From contig OX421964.1 of NCBI GenBank assembly GCA_949128115.1, positions 13,850,892 through 13,914,891 of the forward strand: 64,000 nucleotides of DNA, read 5' to 3'. Positions 48,423 through 58,129 of this stretch are shown here, piece after piece; within the stretch, counting starts at the first letter, position 1; each line of letters opens with the position of its first letter. Below the pieces are notes generated by a model. The model made no database searches. It was not told the DNA's origin and saw only the letters and a program-made list of their open reading frames with translations. The stretch comes from Anaspis maculata. Taxonomy: Eukaryota; Arthropoda; Insecta; Coleoptera; Scraptiidae. A program made the translations under genes and the position numbers.

Positions 48423-48767
48423 ATGGAATTAGTGAACCAGCTGAATAATATTGCGCGGGGTGCTGCTTATAAGCCTCTCATTAAGGCTAAAGAGCTAACA
48501 GTCGGAGAGTCCAATAAAATAATTGATATAAAAAGTGTGACGACACGGTACGGTGAAAGGCGTGTGTGTCATCTTGAAAACGTCCAATTCTTCTTGCCCA
48601 CGCGGTTTAACGCGTTTTTCACACCGCAAAAAATTGCGGAAACGATCGAGCTGGATATGTCGATCATATTCAGAGGCACGAAAGGCTCTGGAGCCATGGA
48701 GACGCCGGTCTTCGAATTTGCCTCAGCGCAAGGTGAGATAGCGATTTCGCGAAAGTATGACACCTAG
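48423..48767 (+). CDS. Small protein of 114 aa, possible OB-fold single-stranded-DNA-binding protein
   Basis: An intact frame starts at ATG 48423 just inside the left terminal repeat, after an A-rich leader. The pattern is a short N-terminal helix (LVNQLNNIARG), then KAKELTVGESNKIIDIKSVTTRYGERRVCHLEN and VQFFLPTRFNAFFTP. Alternating beta strands with a TRYG turn, followed by an FLP motif, look like small beta-barrel proteins that I associate with type-B polymerase genes in invertebrate virus-like elements. A replication SSB role would suit the neighbouring polymerase. This is an inference from pattern, not from a match. The stop is followed by a T-run and a CAT/ATC-rich stretch. No intron is needed. 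Confidence 0.55.
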   Translation: MELVNQLNNIARGAAYKPLIKAKELTVGESNKIIDIKSVTTRYGERRVCHLENVQFFLPTRFNAFFTPQKIAETIELDMSIIFRGTKGSGAMETPVFEFASAQGEIAISRKYDT

Positions 48768-48780
48768 ATCATGTAATAAC

Positions 48781-49015
48781 ATTTTTTTTTTTTTTTTTTT
48801 ATTCCAGTATAGAGAAGGTTGATCATCATTACCATCACCAGTATCATCATCACCATTATCAATCATCATCGTTATCAACCCCCCGATCATAGATGTTAAC
48901 GTTCGCAATCGTCGTCTCATCTCCTTCCATCAACGTGATCATCGTCAAACATCATCACCATCAACCCGATCATAGATGCTGATGTTCGCATTCATCATCT
49001 CAACTCTTTCATCAT
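48781..49015. repeat. T-run and CAT/ATC-rich simple repeat between two element genes
   Basis: A T-run at 48783-48800 is followed by imperfect ATCATCACC trinucleotide repeats to about 49015. The repeats lie in the spacer between the first and second plus-strand genes. Confidence 0.75.
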
Positions 49016-49172
49016 CGAACTAGGATCCCGAGAACTAGAAGAGTTCGCACCCTCCATACCTAAAGCAATCGCTCTTTACTAAAGCAGATGTAAAAACATC
49101 ACCCGCGAGCGAGCACAATCATCGTCAGGTCGATCCCTACGAGTCAAGTACTGTGGAGCTTCAATACCATCT

Positions 49173-49558
49173 ATGCAAACGTAAGCTATTTTCTCCTCAA
49201 AATAATTTCAAATCATCCGCTAACTTGGCTTCTCTCTCTCATTAGCATGTGGCAACTTCGACGTGATCCCCCAACAGACGTTAAAGAGAGTGTGAAGAGC
49301 ATGCAACGGTACCTAGACGAAGAAGAGCTGGAGGCCGACAGGGCGCTGAACCGTGTATATTGTCCGGACAAGTTGGCAAGATACGAAAACCTTTCGAACA
49401 CGGCTCGCGCGGGTGGAGAAATCTGTGAACGTTTCATACAATCACAGATTTCTCTGGATCATTTTTGCGAACTAATTCAAGATATAGGGCTGGGGCCCCG
49501 ATTAAAGCGGCTTAGGCCGTTTATCAGCGAAGAGCTGCTGCAGAAATATTGCAACTAG
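49173..49558 (+). CDS. Element gene 2: charged helical protein of ~106 aa, two exons
   Basis: The main exon (49246-49558) is preceded by a pyrimidine-rich acceptor, TCTCTCTCATTAG. A donor AAC|GTAAGC at 49181 lies 65 bp upstream, and an ATG at 49173 joins in frame with it. Alternatively translation starts at the internal ATG at 49247. The product is rich in Glu, Arg and Leu, with EEELEADRALN and a helical C-terminus (ICERFIQSQISLDHFCEL, then RPFISEELLQKYC). I do not recognise it. AATAAA at 49741 is a plausible polyadenylation signal. Being next to the SSB-like gene and opposite the polymerase suggests a replication or regulatory accessory role, without direct evidence. Confidence 0.55.
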
Positions 49559-50113
49559 TGTCCCCGGCGCAGGATATTTCTATAGCATTATTGTACCCGA
49601 ACCTGTTAAATTAGATAAGTTTATAATGTAATATCATATTTTTCAATAGTCAAATTCATCCATATTTAGGTTAGCCTAATTAGAGCATAGCAGTGCTGAT
49701 GATTTTAATTTTAATGATAATGTAATGATGGTAATGATGAAATAAAAATGAGAAAAAAATTCTTGCATTTTCAATAAAAAAGAAAAAACTTTTCATCATA
49801 TGAATCGTAAAAGCATGGATATGAGATTTTAGAAACAGTCTCAAAATAAGATATAAAAAAAAAACCCCCGCTGGATGTGGGAATATAGGAAAAAATATTT
49901 AACCAATGGCTGGAGAGCCATCCCCCCGGTCCGGCACATCTGTGCAGGTATACGACCAATGGATGCGTCTTGCAAATTTAGAGATTTTAATTTCAGGAGG
50001 GGGTGGTTTTGTCATATAGCATCGAGCGGAATTTCTTCGATCCAGTTCACCGTCAAACCTTGCAAAGTTTCGTTCAGTGTTTTCTCGACTTTTAAGCAGA
50101 AAAAAAAAAAAAG
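49559..50113. other. Spacer between element genes 2 and 3
   Basis: AT-rich, with poly-A signals near 49741 and 49776 and a GC-richer patch at 49900-50080 likely to be promoter or leader of gene 3. There is no supported coding sequence, although a frame opens at 49875. Confidence 0.4.
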
Positions 50114-50747
50114 ATGTGTTCGAGCGGTCCTTCCCAGGAAAACCGGCACATTGGGTGCGAAATTAACGGTATGTTTTCACTTAATTTAAAATCTATCCGG
50201 GCTCATATCATATCCGGAGACTCGATACGAGCTTCTAGATCGCTCTATTTATTGTTATGTCCATTAAAACAGCTGAGGAATCGTGGGATGCTGAGGACTC
50301 CCCCACATATGTACCAAGAAGTGGGCCAGGCCTCGTGAGATTGCTTCCGCCACGTATCGTAGAAGCTCTGAAGAAATCGTGGCGAGACAGTGAACGCACC
50401 CGTCAGCAGGAATGCCCAGCAGAATCGGGAGAGTATCCCGACAGCCGGCCGGCGCATGAGCTCGAAGGCTCAACTATCGAGGAAGTTGGGAGCAGTGGTA
50501 TGTAAATAATCATAGCATTATTAATTCTCCTCGCTACCCTAATTTTTTCTCATCACTAAAAACAGGAAACAAAGATCCCGAGTCCTGGGATGCTGAGGAC
50601 TCCCCGTCATACATCCCTAAACCGCGGCATGGGATTATCCGACAACCTCCGCCGCGGATGACGAAAGCTCAGAAAAAAAAATGGCGTGCCCAGGAACGTA
50701 TCTGGCAACAGCAACCAGCATCCAGCGTGCGTCATGAGCATGAATAA
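50114..50747 (+). CDS. Element gene 3: ~153-aa protein from three exons with a duplicated SWDAEDSP module
   Basis: The exons are 50114-50168, 50273-50497 and 50566-50747. Introns are 104 and 68 bp, both with G|GTATGT donors and AAACAG acceptors. All junctions are phase 1. Exons 2 and 3 encode diverged copies of one module: ESWDAEDSP(T/S)Y(V/I)P, then a Gly/Arg/Pro stretch ending PPR, then a basic KK.WR..ER helix. Exon 2 (225 nt, phase 1-1) is symmetric, as expected of exon duplication, and even the intron 3' ends look alike. The acidic Trp motif next to a basic helix suggests a binding adaptor. I know no family for it. AATAAA overlaps the stop (50743) and recurs at 50801. Confidence 0.65.
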
Positions 50748-51411
50748 ATATAGGTTAGCAGAGCATTTATTTTAATTAGATTTGTATTTTTTTTGAGGTT
50801 AATAAAATCGTATTAAGAACCTATCGCAGCACTGCTTTCATCCAGGGCTTCCTAGCTAATCATAGTAATCTCTCTCTGCGACGAATTTTTGCGATCCATG
50901 ATCGTATGATATAGAAAACTCTATATCTTAGAGAAAATCTTTATCCGGAAAAATAGAGTTCCGGGTTATGTGGTGATCGGCCGTCTACGATGCAGCTCTG
51001 CTAAGAGAAATATTCATATCGGTATCTGGTATAAACAAAACAAACACAAGGTTGGTTCCATAATATTTTTATTACTAAAAAGTTCTGAAAATTGTCGGAA
51101 TAGTGAATATATATTCACTATTATATTATTTCTAGCTCTTATTCTAAAACACTGGACTCGAATATAATGCACTCTATTAAATTTTAGCTGAATTACATGC
51201 TTTGGTTTATGCGGTGATAGTATTTATAAAGCATATGCGCGTATTACACTTCCTGGCTATAAACAATTCAAAAACATGAACTCGATTAGCGACACACAGT
51301 GTTTTGGCATGATAATTACGTACTATGATTTGCATTTTAAACAATGTGAACGTGTAAGATATCTTCAGGGTGATTTTATTAACGGGAAAGCTGGGAAGAT
51401 GCTGTAGGTAG
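50748..51411. other. Convergent intergenic region with possible gene remnant
   Basis: A plus-strand frame of 71 codons (51192-51407) has no upstream ATG in most of its length (first ATG at 51276). It ends only 4 bp before the polymerase stop on the other strand. Another plus frame spans 50970-51167. Their peptides (DSIYKAYARITLPGYKQF; NIHIGIWYKQNKHKVG) look more protein-like than random but are unrecognised. They may be exons or decayed pieces of a lost gene. Confidence 0.3.
51375..51380 (-). terminator. Probable polyadenylation signal of the polymerase gene
   Basis: AATAAA on the minus strand begins 32 nt past the polymerase stop codon (TAA at 51414-51412). It overlaps the convergent plus-strand frame. 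Confidence 0.5.
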
Positions 51412-54400
51412 TTAACGAGTGGATTCTAACATGAGTTCCTCATCATCGTAACACTCGATTAAATGACCGTCATATTCGATTTCGGGGCGACTGTCTGACG
51501 AGAGCACGCAATTCCCCAGACTCACTGTTTCATAGCTATTTCTCACAAGACATCGTTTATCATCAAAATGCGAAAGTGCGATTTTTCTCTGTAAATTCGT
51601 ATAAACTGTATGTAATTCCGAACGGAATGACTGCATATTACGATGGATTAATCGCCCTTTTATAGCTGCTGCTTCATCATAATCATCTTTTGAGAGTTCT
51701 TTCTCAATCACACACTTCTTCACCCCTTTCGCTCGCTTCATTAAATTGTCTCCGGTATCGACTAGGTATGCTTTAGCACCTGTTCCCACGTAGCTATGGA
51801 TATTCCCCGCTGGGATTTCGTTTTTAAAAAGGCCTATGGTAGGTTTTCCCGGTATGATATTATGTATATTTCCTGGTAAATAATTTGACGTATCGTATTT
51901 TCCAGGCTCAAGTCGCATGTCTTCATAAAAGTTCGGAGTTTCAATTTTGAGAATAAACGAGTCGGTATCCATATATAGCAGACGTGCTTTTGGACCATAT
52001 TTTTTCTTGATATGATTATAGAAAAAATCATACATGATATACTTCGAGATCTCCAAAATCACAAACCCTGCATATATGGGTTTATCGTAAATAATTTTAC
52101 CCTTATGCATCTCAATCGCCGCAAAGTTTTCGCTGAAAATTGCAACGTTTTTGAAATTCGGCTTGGCAATTAAAGCACCCGCGCCGAGTTTGCGCCCCAA
52201 ATTTTCCCAATGGGTTGCAAGTCGTATGTCCGACTTGTTTTCGACATTTTCCAAAGATTTCCCATAATTCGCGTTTATTTGCAGCTTATAATAATCCTTC
52301 TCCGTTTTGGAGGTTGCGGAGCTTCTTTTCTCGCTGTTTAGATCGATATATGATTTCATCCATGGCTTCTGCCTGAATTTCAAAACTCTATGAATTTTCC
52401 CCAGCGTCAACCCGTTTTTCAACGCCTGCTGTAGGTTCATATAGTAAATGACATATTTTTTTTTATCAAATAGATTCGTGATCAGCTTTTGGTGGTTAGA
52501 TTTCGAATTGGCGGGGGTGATTTTCTCAACGCAGAACGGTAGTTCATCGTGCTCTGGATGTAAATAATGAGGTACAATGAGATCTAGTTCAAAGATATAT
52601 CCGATCTCTTGCTCGAATTTGAAGCCCATAATTGTTTCAACAGTTATTTCGGAGATATCATCCATAAAGCAGAACCCTGCGTAAGGCAAGGAATATGACA
52701 TCGTTGCTCCGTACAGGCTAGTTACATCTAAATAAATTATGTAGGACGTTGGCAATTCCGGATTGTAATTATCCATAAATTTATTGTTGGCCTCCGCTCT
52801 GCGAACATTACACTGACATATTCCGCCCCGTATTCCTTTTTTGATGAACGCTAGGATGTCGACATCCGTTATCAGCTCTAGCTCCACACCTGTGTATTTC
52901 ATCATTGCATCCCATGAAAAAGACGGTGCTGTGAGATAGTGACACGGGTCCAGCTCATAGGTTTCTAGCGAAATTTTGCGGAGCTCTTCAAAAACATCTG
53001 TTAAAATGAGGCAGTCGCTTTTTAAATATAATGTACTGTAGTCTGCGAGAGTCTTACATTTAAAGTGTATCCAAAATTCTTGAGCTCTTGAATAATCAGC
53101 GTCGGAAATATCTTCCATGATCAGCTCATTATAAAACTCTGATTTGCTCGGCAGCGATGTCTGAGATAATTTCTCGAATGATGTAATGTAATTATAAGGG
53201 AATACACCCTTCTGCCTAATAAGTTTGAACGCGGGTTCGCTTGGGAAATATTTCCGAACATCCACACATTGCTCATCATTCAAATTTTGCGCGAGTTTAT
53301 CTAGTGATGCCGAGAGGAATCGAAATGAGTCTATAAATCTCAACTCCATTTTAATAGCTCTTCCCTCGATCGTATCGACTTTTATGAATTTTGAAAAACT
53401 TATATAGGTCTCTTTTGTCGAACCTATGGCTTTGATTTCGCTCCCAAACCCTGCGAGCTCACGCATGAAGAGATGAGCGTCATATTTACTCAAATTATGG
53501 CATATAACCGGAATGAATTTCGGGATTTGAAAATTCAAGTTGCATCGTTGGTGGGCCGGTGCTATATAATTCCCTGTTAAATGGCAGTGGTCCCGAACTC
53601 TTATATCATCAACTCGGAACGGTTTCCTGCAAATATGACAATCTTCTGCGCGATTGAATGCTAAATCCTGCTCTGGTGTTAAAGGTTTCATCGGAACTAT
53701 ATTTTTATAGTGCTCGTTATATATTCTGACGACGTCCGCCTCCAACGATTCTACAAAAACCGCGGAACAATCTCTCCCGAGATATGTTCTGTAGTCGCTC
53801 AAGCTCTCGTCAAATGAACATTTGATATTATAGCCGAAACTATATGGGATATGTATTGACTTTCGCACCGTGAATGAGTCAGTTTCCTCGGGCAGACAAG
53901 TATCGAAAGGTAGTAAAATACTTTCAAAATCCATATAAATCACAAAAGGCGTTTTGTATTTTTTCCAGGGTTTTTCGAATTTCAATATATTTCTCGGCAC
54001 CATATCCCCATATAGATCCTTCTTTTCACCAATAGGAAGCTCGGTTATGATTTTAAAACAACCGTTTTCTACATGAGCGTCGAGTTTCGATTGAGTATAA
54101 AAATGTGAAATGCAAGAGTCGCAAACGAATTTGCGTTCCTTTCTTTTCGATACCTGCATACCCATAAGCTTAGAGAGGTTCTTAATGAGACAATAGTGCG
54201 AAACACCGTTTTTTTCAAACAAGAGGAGGTTTATATGACACGCACGTCTACAGCCCGTGTGGTGCAGCGGCCCAATCAATTCGTGTCTGCCGTTCCTATC
54301 CTCTAAACCGAAAACGTTTATCGAAATCGTAGGATTCTGTCGTTCAAACTGTCTTATCTGCTTAAGTTTCACGGGGAATTCAATGCCTTTACAGTTGAGT

Positions 54401-55696
54401 TCGCTTTTAAATTGTTTATAATGCCTCACCCTATTCGGAGACTTGGTCGTACTGTGTGTGAAAGCCAGCACGCTCCACAAAAAACAGAGATTATCATTAG
54501 ACCTGACGTTCACACACGCATGTTTTGTCTCGATCTCTCTAGGTAGCTTGATGTATGACGATCCTCGGATTGGTACGTATCGAGAAATGTCCAGCTCCAT
54601 ATGCGAGCAGGTAATCAGAGCCCAGCCTGAAATTAAGAAGGAGCAGGATAAGCACAACATTCAACATTCGGTGCATGGTGTAAAAATAGGCAGAATATAT
54701 ATGTTTTTTATATTTACCACTATCTTTTACTTCGAAATTCCACATTTCCACGACGATATCGTCGAGAAGAGATTTGATTAGCGCATCTAGGTCTGTGCTG
54801 GAGTAGACATTTTTTGATTTCAAGTTATGACATTTGAGATCCACATTATTCGAAGTCTGATTGATATACTTTGCAAGGAGCGAGAGATTTATTTTTATAC
54901 TCCCGTGAACGTTTAGCTCACGTTCCAAAAGCTCGCGAAGTTTGACGGTGCTTTTCTCAAAAAATGTTTTGTAAATATCCCCGCTTTCATTATCTATGCG
55001 GTATGAAATAATCCTGTTTTTGAAGCATGTATTGATCACATGACAACCATCTTTCAGAGGGGTGAGAGATCCTTCTTTGTGCATGGTTGTACGAATATGA
55101 CTTGCAAATGATTTCAGAGGTACTGTGATATTACACGTGCCACAATGTCTAAATAGCACGGCTCTTTCCACGTTTCCATCGGTTATCGAATCATTGGAAC
55201 GTTTCCCGCTCGGCGGGGTCATACTTCGAAGATCTGGTTGAGTTTTCCCATCACTTCCGGGCAGCCTCTGTGGTGCAGGTGTTTTGCGGCACGCTGTCGA
55301 CATCGTCTGCGTCAAAGCAGGTATTGTCGGATGGGTTCCTTGTTCCGTGTGTTGTACCCGAAGCGGTGATTGATACGCCATCGATGATAAAGGCAATGGT
55401 ATCGGCGATTGCGAAGGCTGGTGTGCTGTTTCAAGTATCGCGGCCGTCGACTTCGTCGAGGACAATTGAAATGGTACAGCCGTGGTTCTCGTTTGGCGAT
55501 CCCTCTCGTGGTATTTCGATATAGCACCTGCGGCGAGAAGCTCACTCCTTTGCGCCCCACATAACGGCAGCTGTACGATCTTGACTGGTGTACGATCGGT
55601 TTCATTCGCATCCTGCTTCTTGGAACACGTTTTCATGTGTCGTTTTAAATTATCACCCCTCGTGAAAGTTTTCCGACAGCGCTCGCATCGTATCAT
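51412..55696 (-). CDS. polB: Type-B (protein-primed-like) DNA polymerase with HNH/endonuclease VII-like insert, two exons, ~1,397 aa
   Basis: Exon 1 is 55696-54718 and exon 2 is 54626-51412. A 91-bp intron with G|GTAAAT donor and TTTCAG acceptor keeps the frame. Exon 1 has a CCHC-type finger (C4, C7, H20, C24), a Ser/Pro/Thr-rich linker, a second zinc finger (C185, C188, H200, H206) and a conserved N-terminal domain. Exon 2 has a third finger (FVCDSCISHF), exonuclease motifs YMDFES, HNLSKYD and YLKSD, and an inserted CHIC...HCH...HQRC cluster like recombination endonuclease VII. Polymerase motifs are A (LDVTSLYG), B (NANYGKS) and C (YMDTDS). All expected catalytic residues are present and there are no in-frame stops. 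It belongs to the DNA_pol_B_2 group scattered through invertebrate genomes and would replicate the element from its terminal repeats. An acceptor-like CCACAG just upstream of the ATG suggests a leader exon in the right terminal repeat. Confidence 0.92.
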
Positions 55697-55975
55697 TTTT
55701 CTGATTCTGTGGAAAAAAAAATAGCTCCTGATATTATAAAGTCTAAGTCGATGGTGAAATTAGCACAAGGCATATCCTGATTTATGTCACAATTGAAATA
55801 TATACTTACGTTTGAAAATTATCACACCTTCCGATCAACGGGAAAACTCTATACGAAATTTCCGGTTCAGCCCTTCAGACCAACGCACGACCCCCCCCCT
55901 CCCACCTCTTTCTGACGATAGAATTTAAAATAAACTGTGCGACTGTATAGATCTCGAGCGACTACACCGCGTACG
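55697..55975. promoter_or_regulatory. Upstream region of the polymerase gene inside the element
   Basis: On the minus strand this region leads into the polymerase ATG. It includes a polypyrimidine tract and CCACAG about 10 bases before the ATG, and a C-run near 55890. Its outer part is weakly similar to 48215-48330 by the left repeat, so the terminal repeat once extended further. Confidence 0.4.
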
Positions 55976-56969
55976 CCTGCTGGACGATGATTTTCCCATA
56001 TGCATATCGAGAGAAAGGGGTATGATTAAACCCGATTGGTCGCCGTGTTACTGAGTCCAACCCTTCAGGCCCCCGCGAAGATAAAAATTATTTCCTTCGT
56101 GGCCTGGGAGCTAACGTCGGAGAGTGGATTTTTTTTTTCCTCCGTCGTCCTGACCGCCTCTGGCACATCGATCGGTCAGGTAGGTTTTAATTAAGTCCCA
56201 CGGTCCTCTAGCAATAAAAATTTCCTAATTCGGAGATTCATATGCAGGAATGCTAGCGAGAAAAAGCCCTTAATTCGCCGGTTTACAATCCATAGACGAG
56301 CTATATCTAACATGCAGTTTCGCTCACCTCATCGAACAATCCCGGTTTACCACCCACCGCTCCCTACCCTCCACCCTCTGGCAGGGGATATCATGCCGAT
56401 ACTGGATTTGAATATTTGAATTTTTGAATTGTGAAGAAGGTAGAAATGGCCGTACCTAGTCATGCGAAACTAATTTAGCTATCTCGAAATCACTGGGTTA
56501 AAACACATCTAGATGATGTACCGAGGTATCTATTACCCCCTACCATCAAAAACATCATGATGATTAGTACAACAGTTAGCTATGTATCGGTTCATCTGTC
56601 CAGAGCATGTCGACTTGTTTTGGTTAATACATTCCGACGTAGCGAGCATATAGAAAAATTAGATATCTCATCTCAGAAAAATTAGGTACCTCATCTAATT
56701 TTTTTAAAACGTTGTGCGCCTCACCTCTGCTTCCATATCTATTTCATATTCTCCCTCCTTGCTATGATTAAAACATTGCGACGTAGCGGTCATATGGAAA
56801 AATTAGGTACCTCCTCTCATTGATTTTTTTAAAGCGCCGTGCATCCCTTCGTTCCCATGTTGTGAGCGTCGATAAATGAAACCGTACACCGATTTCACCG
56901 ATGCATAAACACCTGCGTTTGGCTGGACCGCCAGCGCATAGGATGATAGACAGAGATGGGGAGCGAAAT

Positions 56970-57066
<97 letters not shown>

Positions 57067-57708
57067 ATGCAGCGCTCATGCCCCCAATATGTGCAAGGAC
57101 CTCCGACCATCAGGACCTTGCGAAGGACCTACCTTTCCGACTCCTTCGCATGTTCGATTGGAAGCAGCCATAAAACACGATCCGGCGGTTTTGGGTCATG
57201 CGGAGCAGGTAATACCGAGCGCGAGAAGAGAAGACCTACCGCTGTGCGCTTGGTCGAGCTGTGTTAAGAGGATGGCCGCGCTTCATCTCGCTCTTACCAA
57301 TATAGCGCAAACGGTGTCGGAGGAGGTTCGACTGAGAAGACACGATGGCACATGCACCTGCCACTGTTCTGCTTTGCACCTGCAGCGGTAGGCATGAAGA
57401 GGAGGAGGAGGACTAAAGCGACGGTCGAGGTAAACCGCGGGTTCAAGCTCGCACAGGTAAAGCTGGTATGCACATACTCTCGCGGTGTTATTACCTCTCT
57501 AGTAATTACCTCAATAATTAATGAGCTCGGTTTCAGGATCCTGACCCATATCACGTCTCTATAGCACCCGGCGTCGTACCCTAAAGAGTGTACTGTAGAG
57601 CGGTAGGACCGGTCTAATTAGCGACGTCGTAATTACCTCCTCTGTAATTACCTCCTCTGTAATTACATGTAATGAAACTTGATTCAGTCGCCCTCTTCTC
57701 TCTCTACT
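55976..57708. repeat. Right inverted terminal repeat
   Basis: Reverse complement of 46323-48210. It is identical in the outer ~1.3 kb apart from the microsatellite, diverging inward, and lacks the ~185-bp segment present on the left. It probably contains the promoter for the polymerase gene, just as the left copy would for the plus-strand genes. Confidence 0.9.
56972..57064. repeat. (CT)n microsatellite in the right terminal repeat
   Basis: A 93-bp uninterrupted CT tract, mirrored by the 71-bp GA tract on the left. Confidence 0.95.
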
Positions 57709-57714
57709 GAAGAG
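57709..57714. repeat. Target-site duplication GAAGAG, right copy
   Basis: Direct repeat of 46317-46322, immediately outside the element's CTCTCTACT terminus. Confidence 0.9.
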
Positions 57715-58091
57715 TATTCCACTTTGGGCGAGCAGGATACCTTCGGTGAGTTGGATGCCCTCGGCGAGTTGAACAGCACGTCCGGTTTGGTCGTCGGAGT
57801 TGGCACGGAACTGCTGAGGGCCATGGCCAAATTGTCCTGCATTTTTCTGAAGTAGGGAACTTCGTACGTCGGCGAGCTGTCGGCGCTGCTGCTTTCGTCG
57901 AAGTACTGGGCGGCCAAGGCATTGAGGTGGTGCTGGTAGTACAGGTAGTGGAAGTGATGCTGTTGAGGGTTCTGCAGGAAAGCGTGTTGGTGCAAAGATC
58001 GCTGGCGGTGGCCAAGAATTCTTTGAGGTTGCGAGCGGTGGATCGGCTGCGGTACGCTGACCAAATTCACTAAATTGCTGAAGCTCTGCAT
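57709..58091 (-). CDS. SNF4Agamma: AMPK gamma-like 5' coding exon, 5' portion, interrupted by the PolB element
   Basis: The ATG at 58091 has an in-frame TGA upstream and a possible acceptor (TATTTCAG, exon start near 58129), so this could be the first coding exon. It encodes a Gln/His/Ser-rich low-complexity region (QNPQQHHFHYLYYQHHLN, then a Ser/Pro-rich stretch NSPRASNSPKVSCSPKVEY). The transposon enters after this tyrosine and two serines. Read straight on into the element the frame closes about eight codons later. Beyond the element the same frame resumes at 46316. As assembled, this allele cannot make the long isoform unless the element is spliced out. A pseudogene-like state or a heterozygous insertion is possible. 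Confidence 0.7.
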
Positions 58092-58129
58092 TTTGACGAG
58101 TGAAAGAGTTCGAATTCACAAAATTGAGT

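Larger units (their letters stand above)
46323..57708. mobile_element. Maverick/Polinton-like PolB element, 11,386 bp, lacking recognisable integrase and virion genes
   Basis: The element is bounded by a 6-bp duplication, begins AGTAGAGAG and ends CTCTCTACT. It has inverted terminal repeats of 1,888 bp (left) and 1,733 bp (right). The interior (48211-55975) carries three small plus-strand genes and one large minus-strand DNA polymerase gene, which converge near 51410. Mavericks normally also carry a retroviral-type integrase, an A32-like ATPase, a protease and capsid genes. No frame here is long enough or similar enough for any of these. It is therefore a deletion derivative, a satellite using another element's integrase, or a separate PolB-only family. 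Its genes have short spliceosomal introns. Confidence 0.85.
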
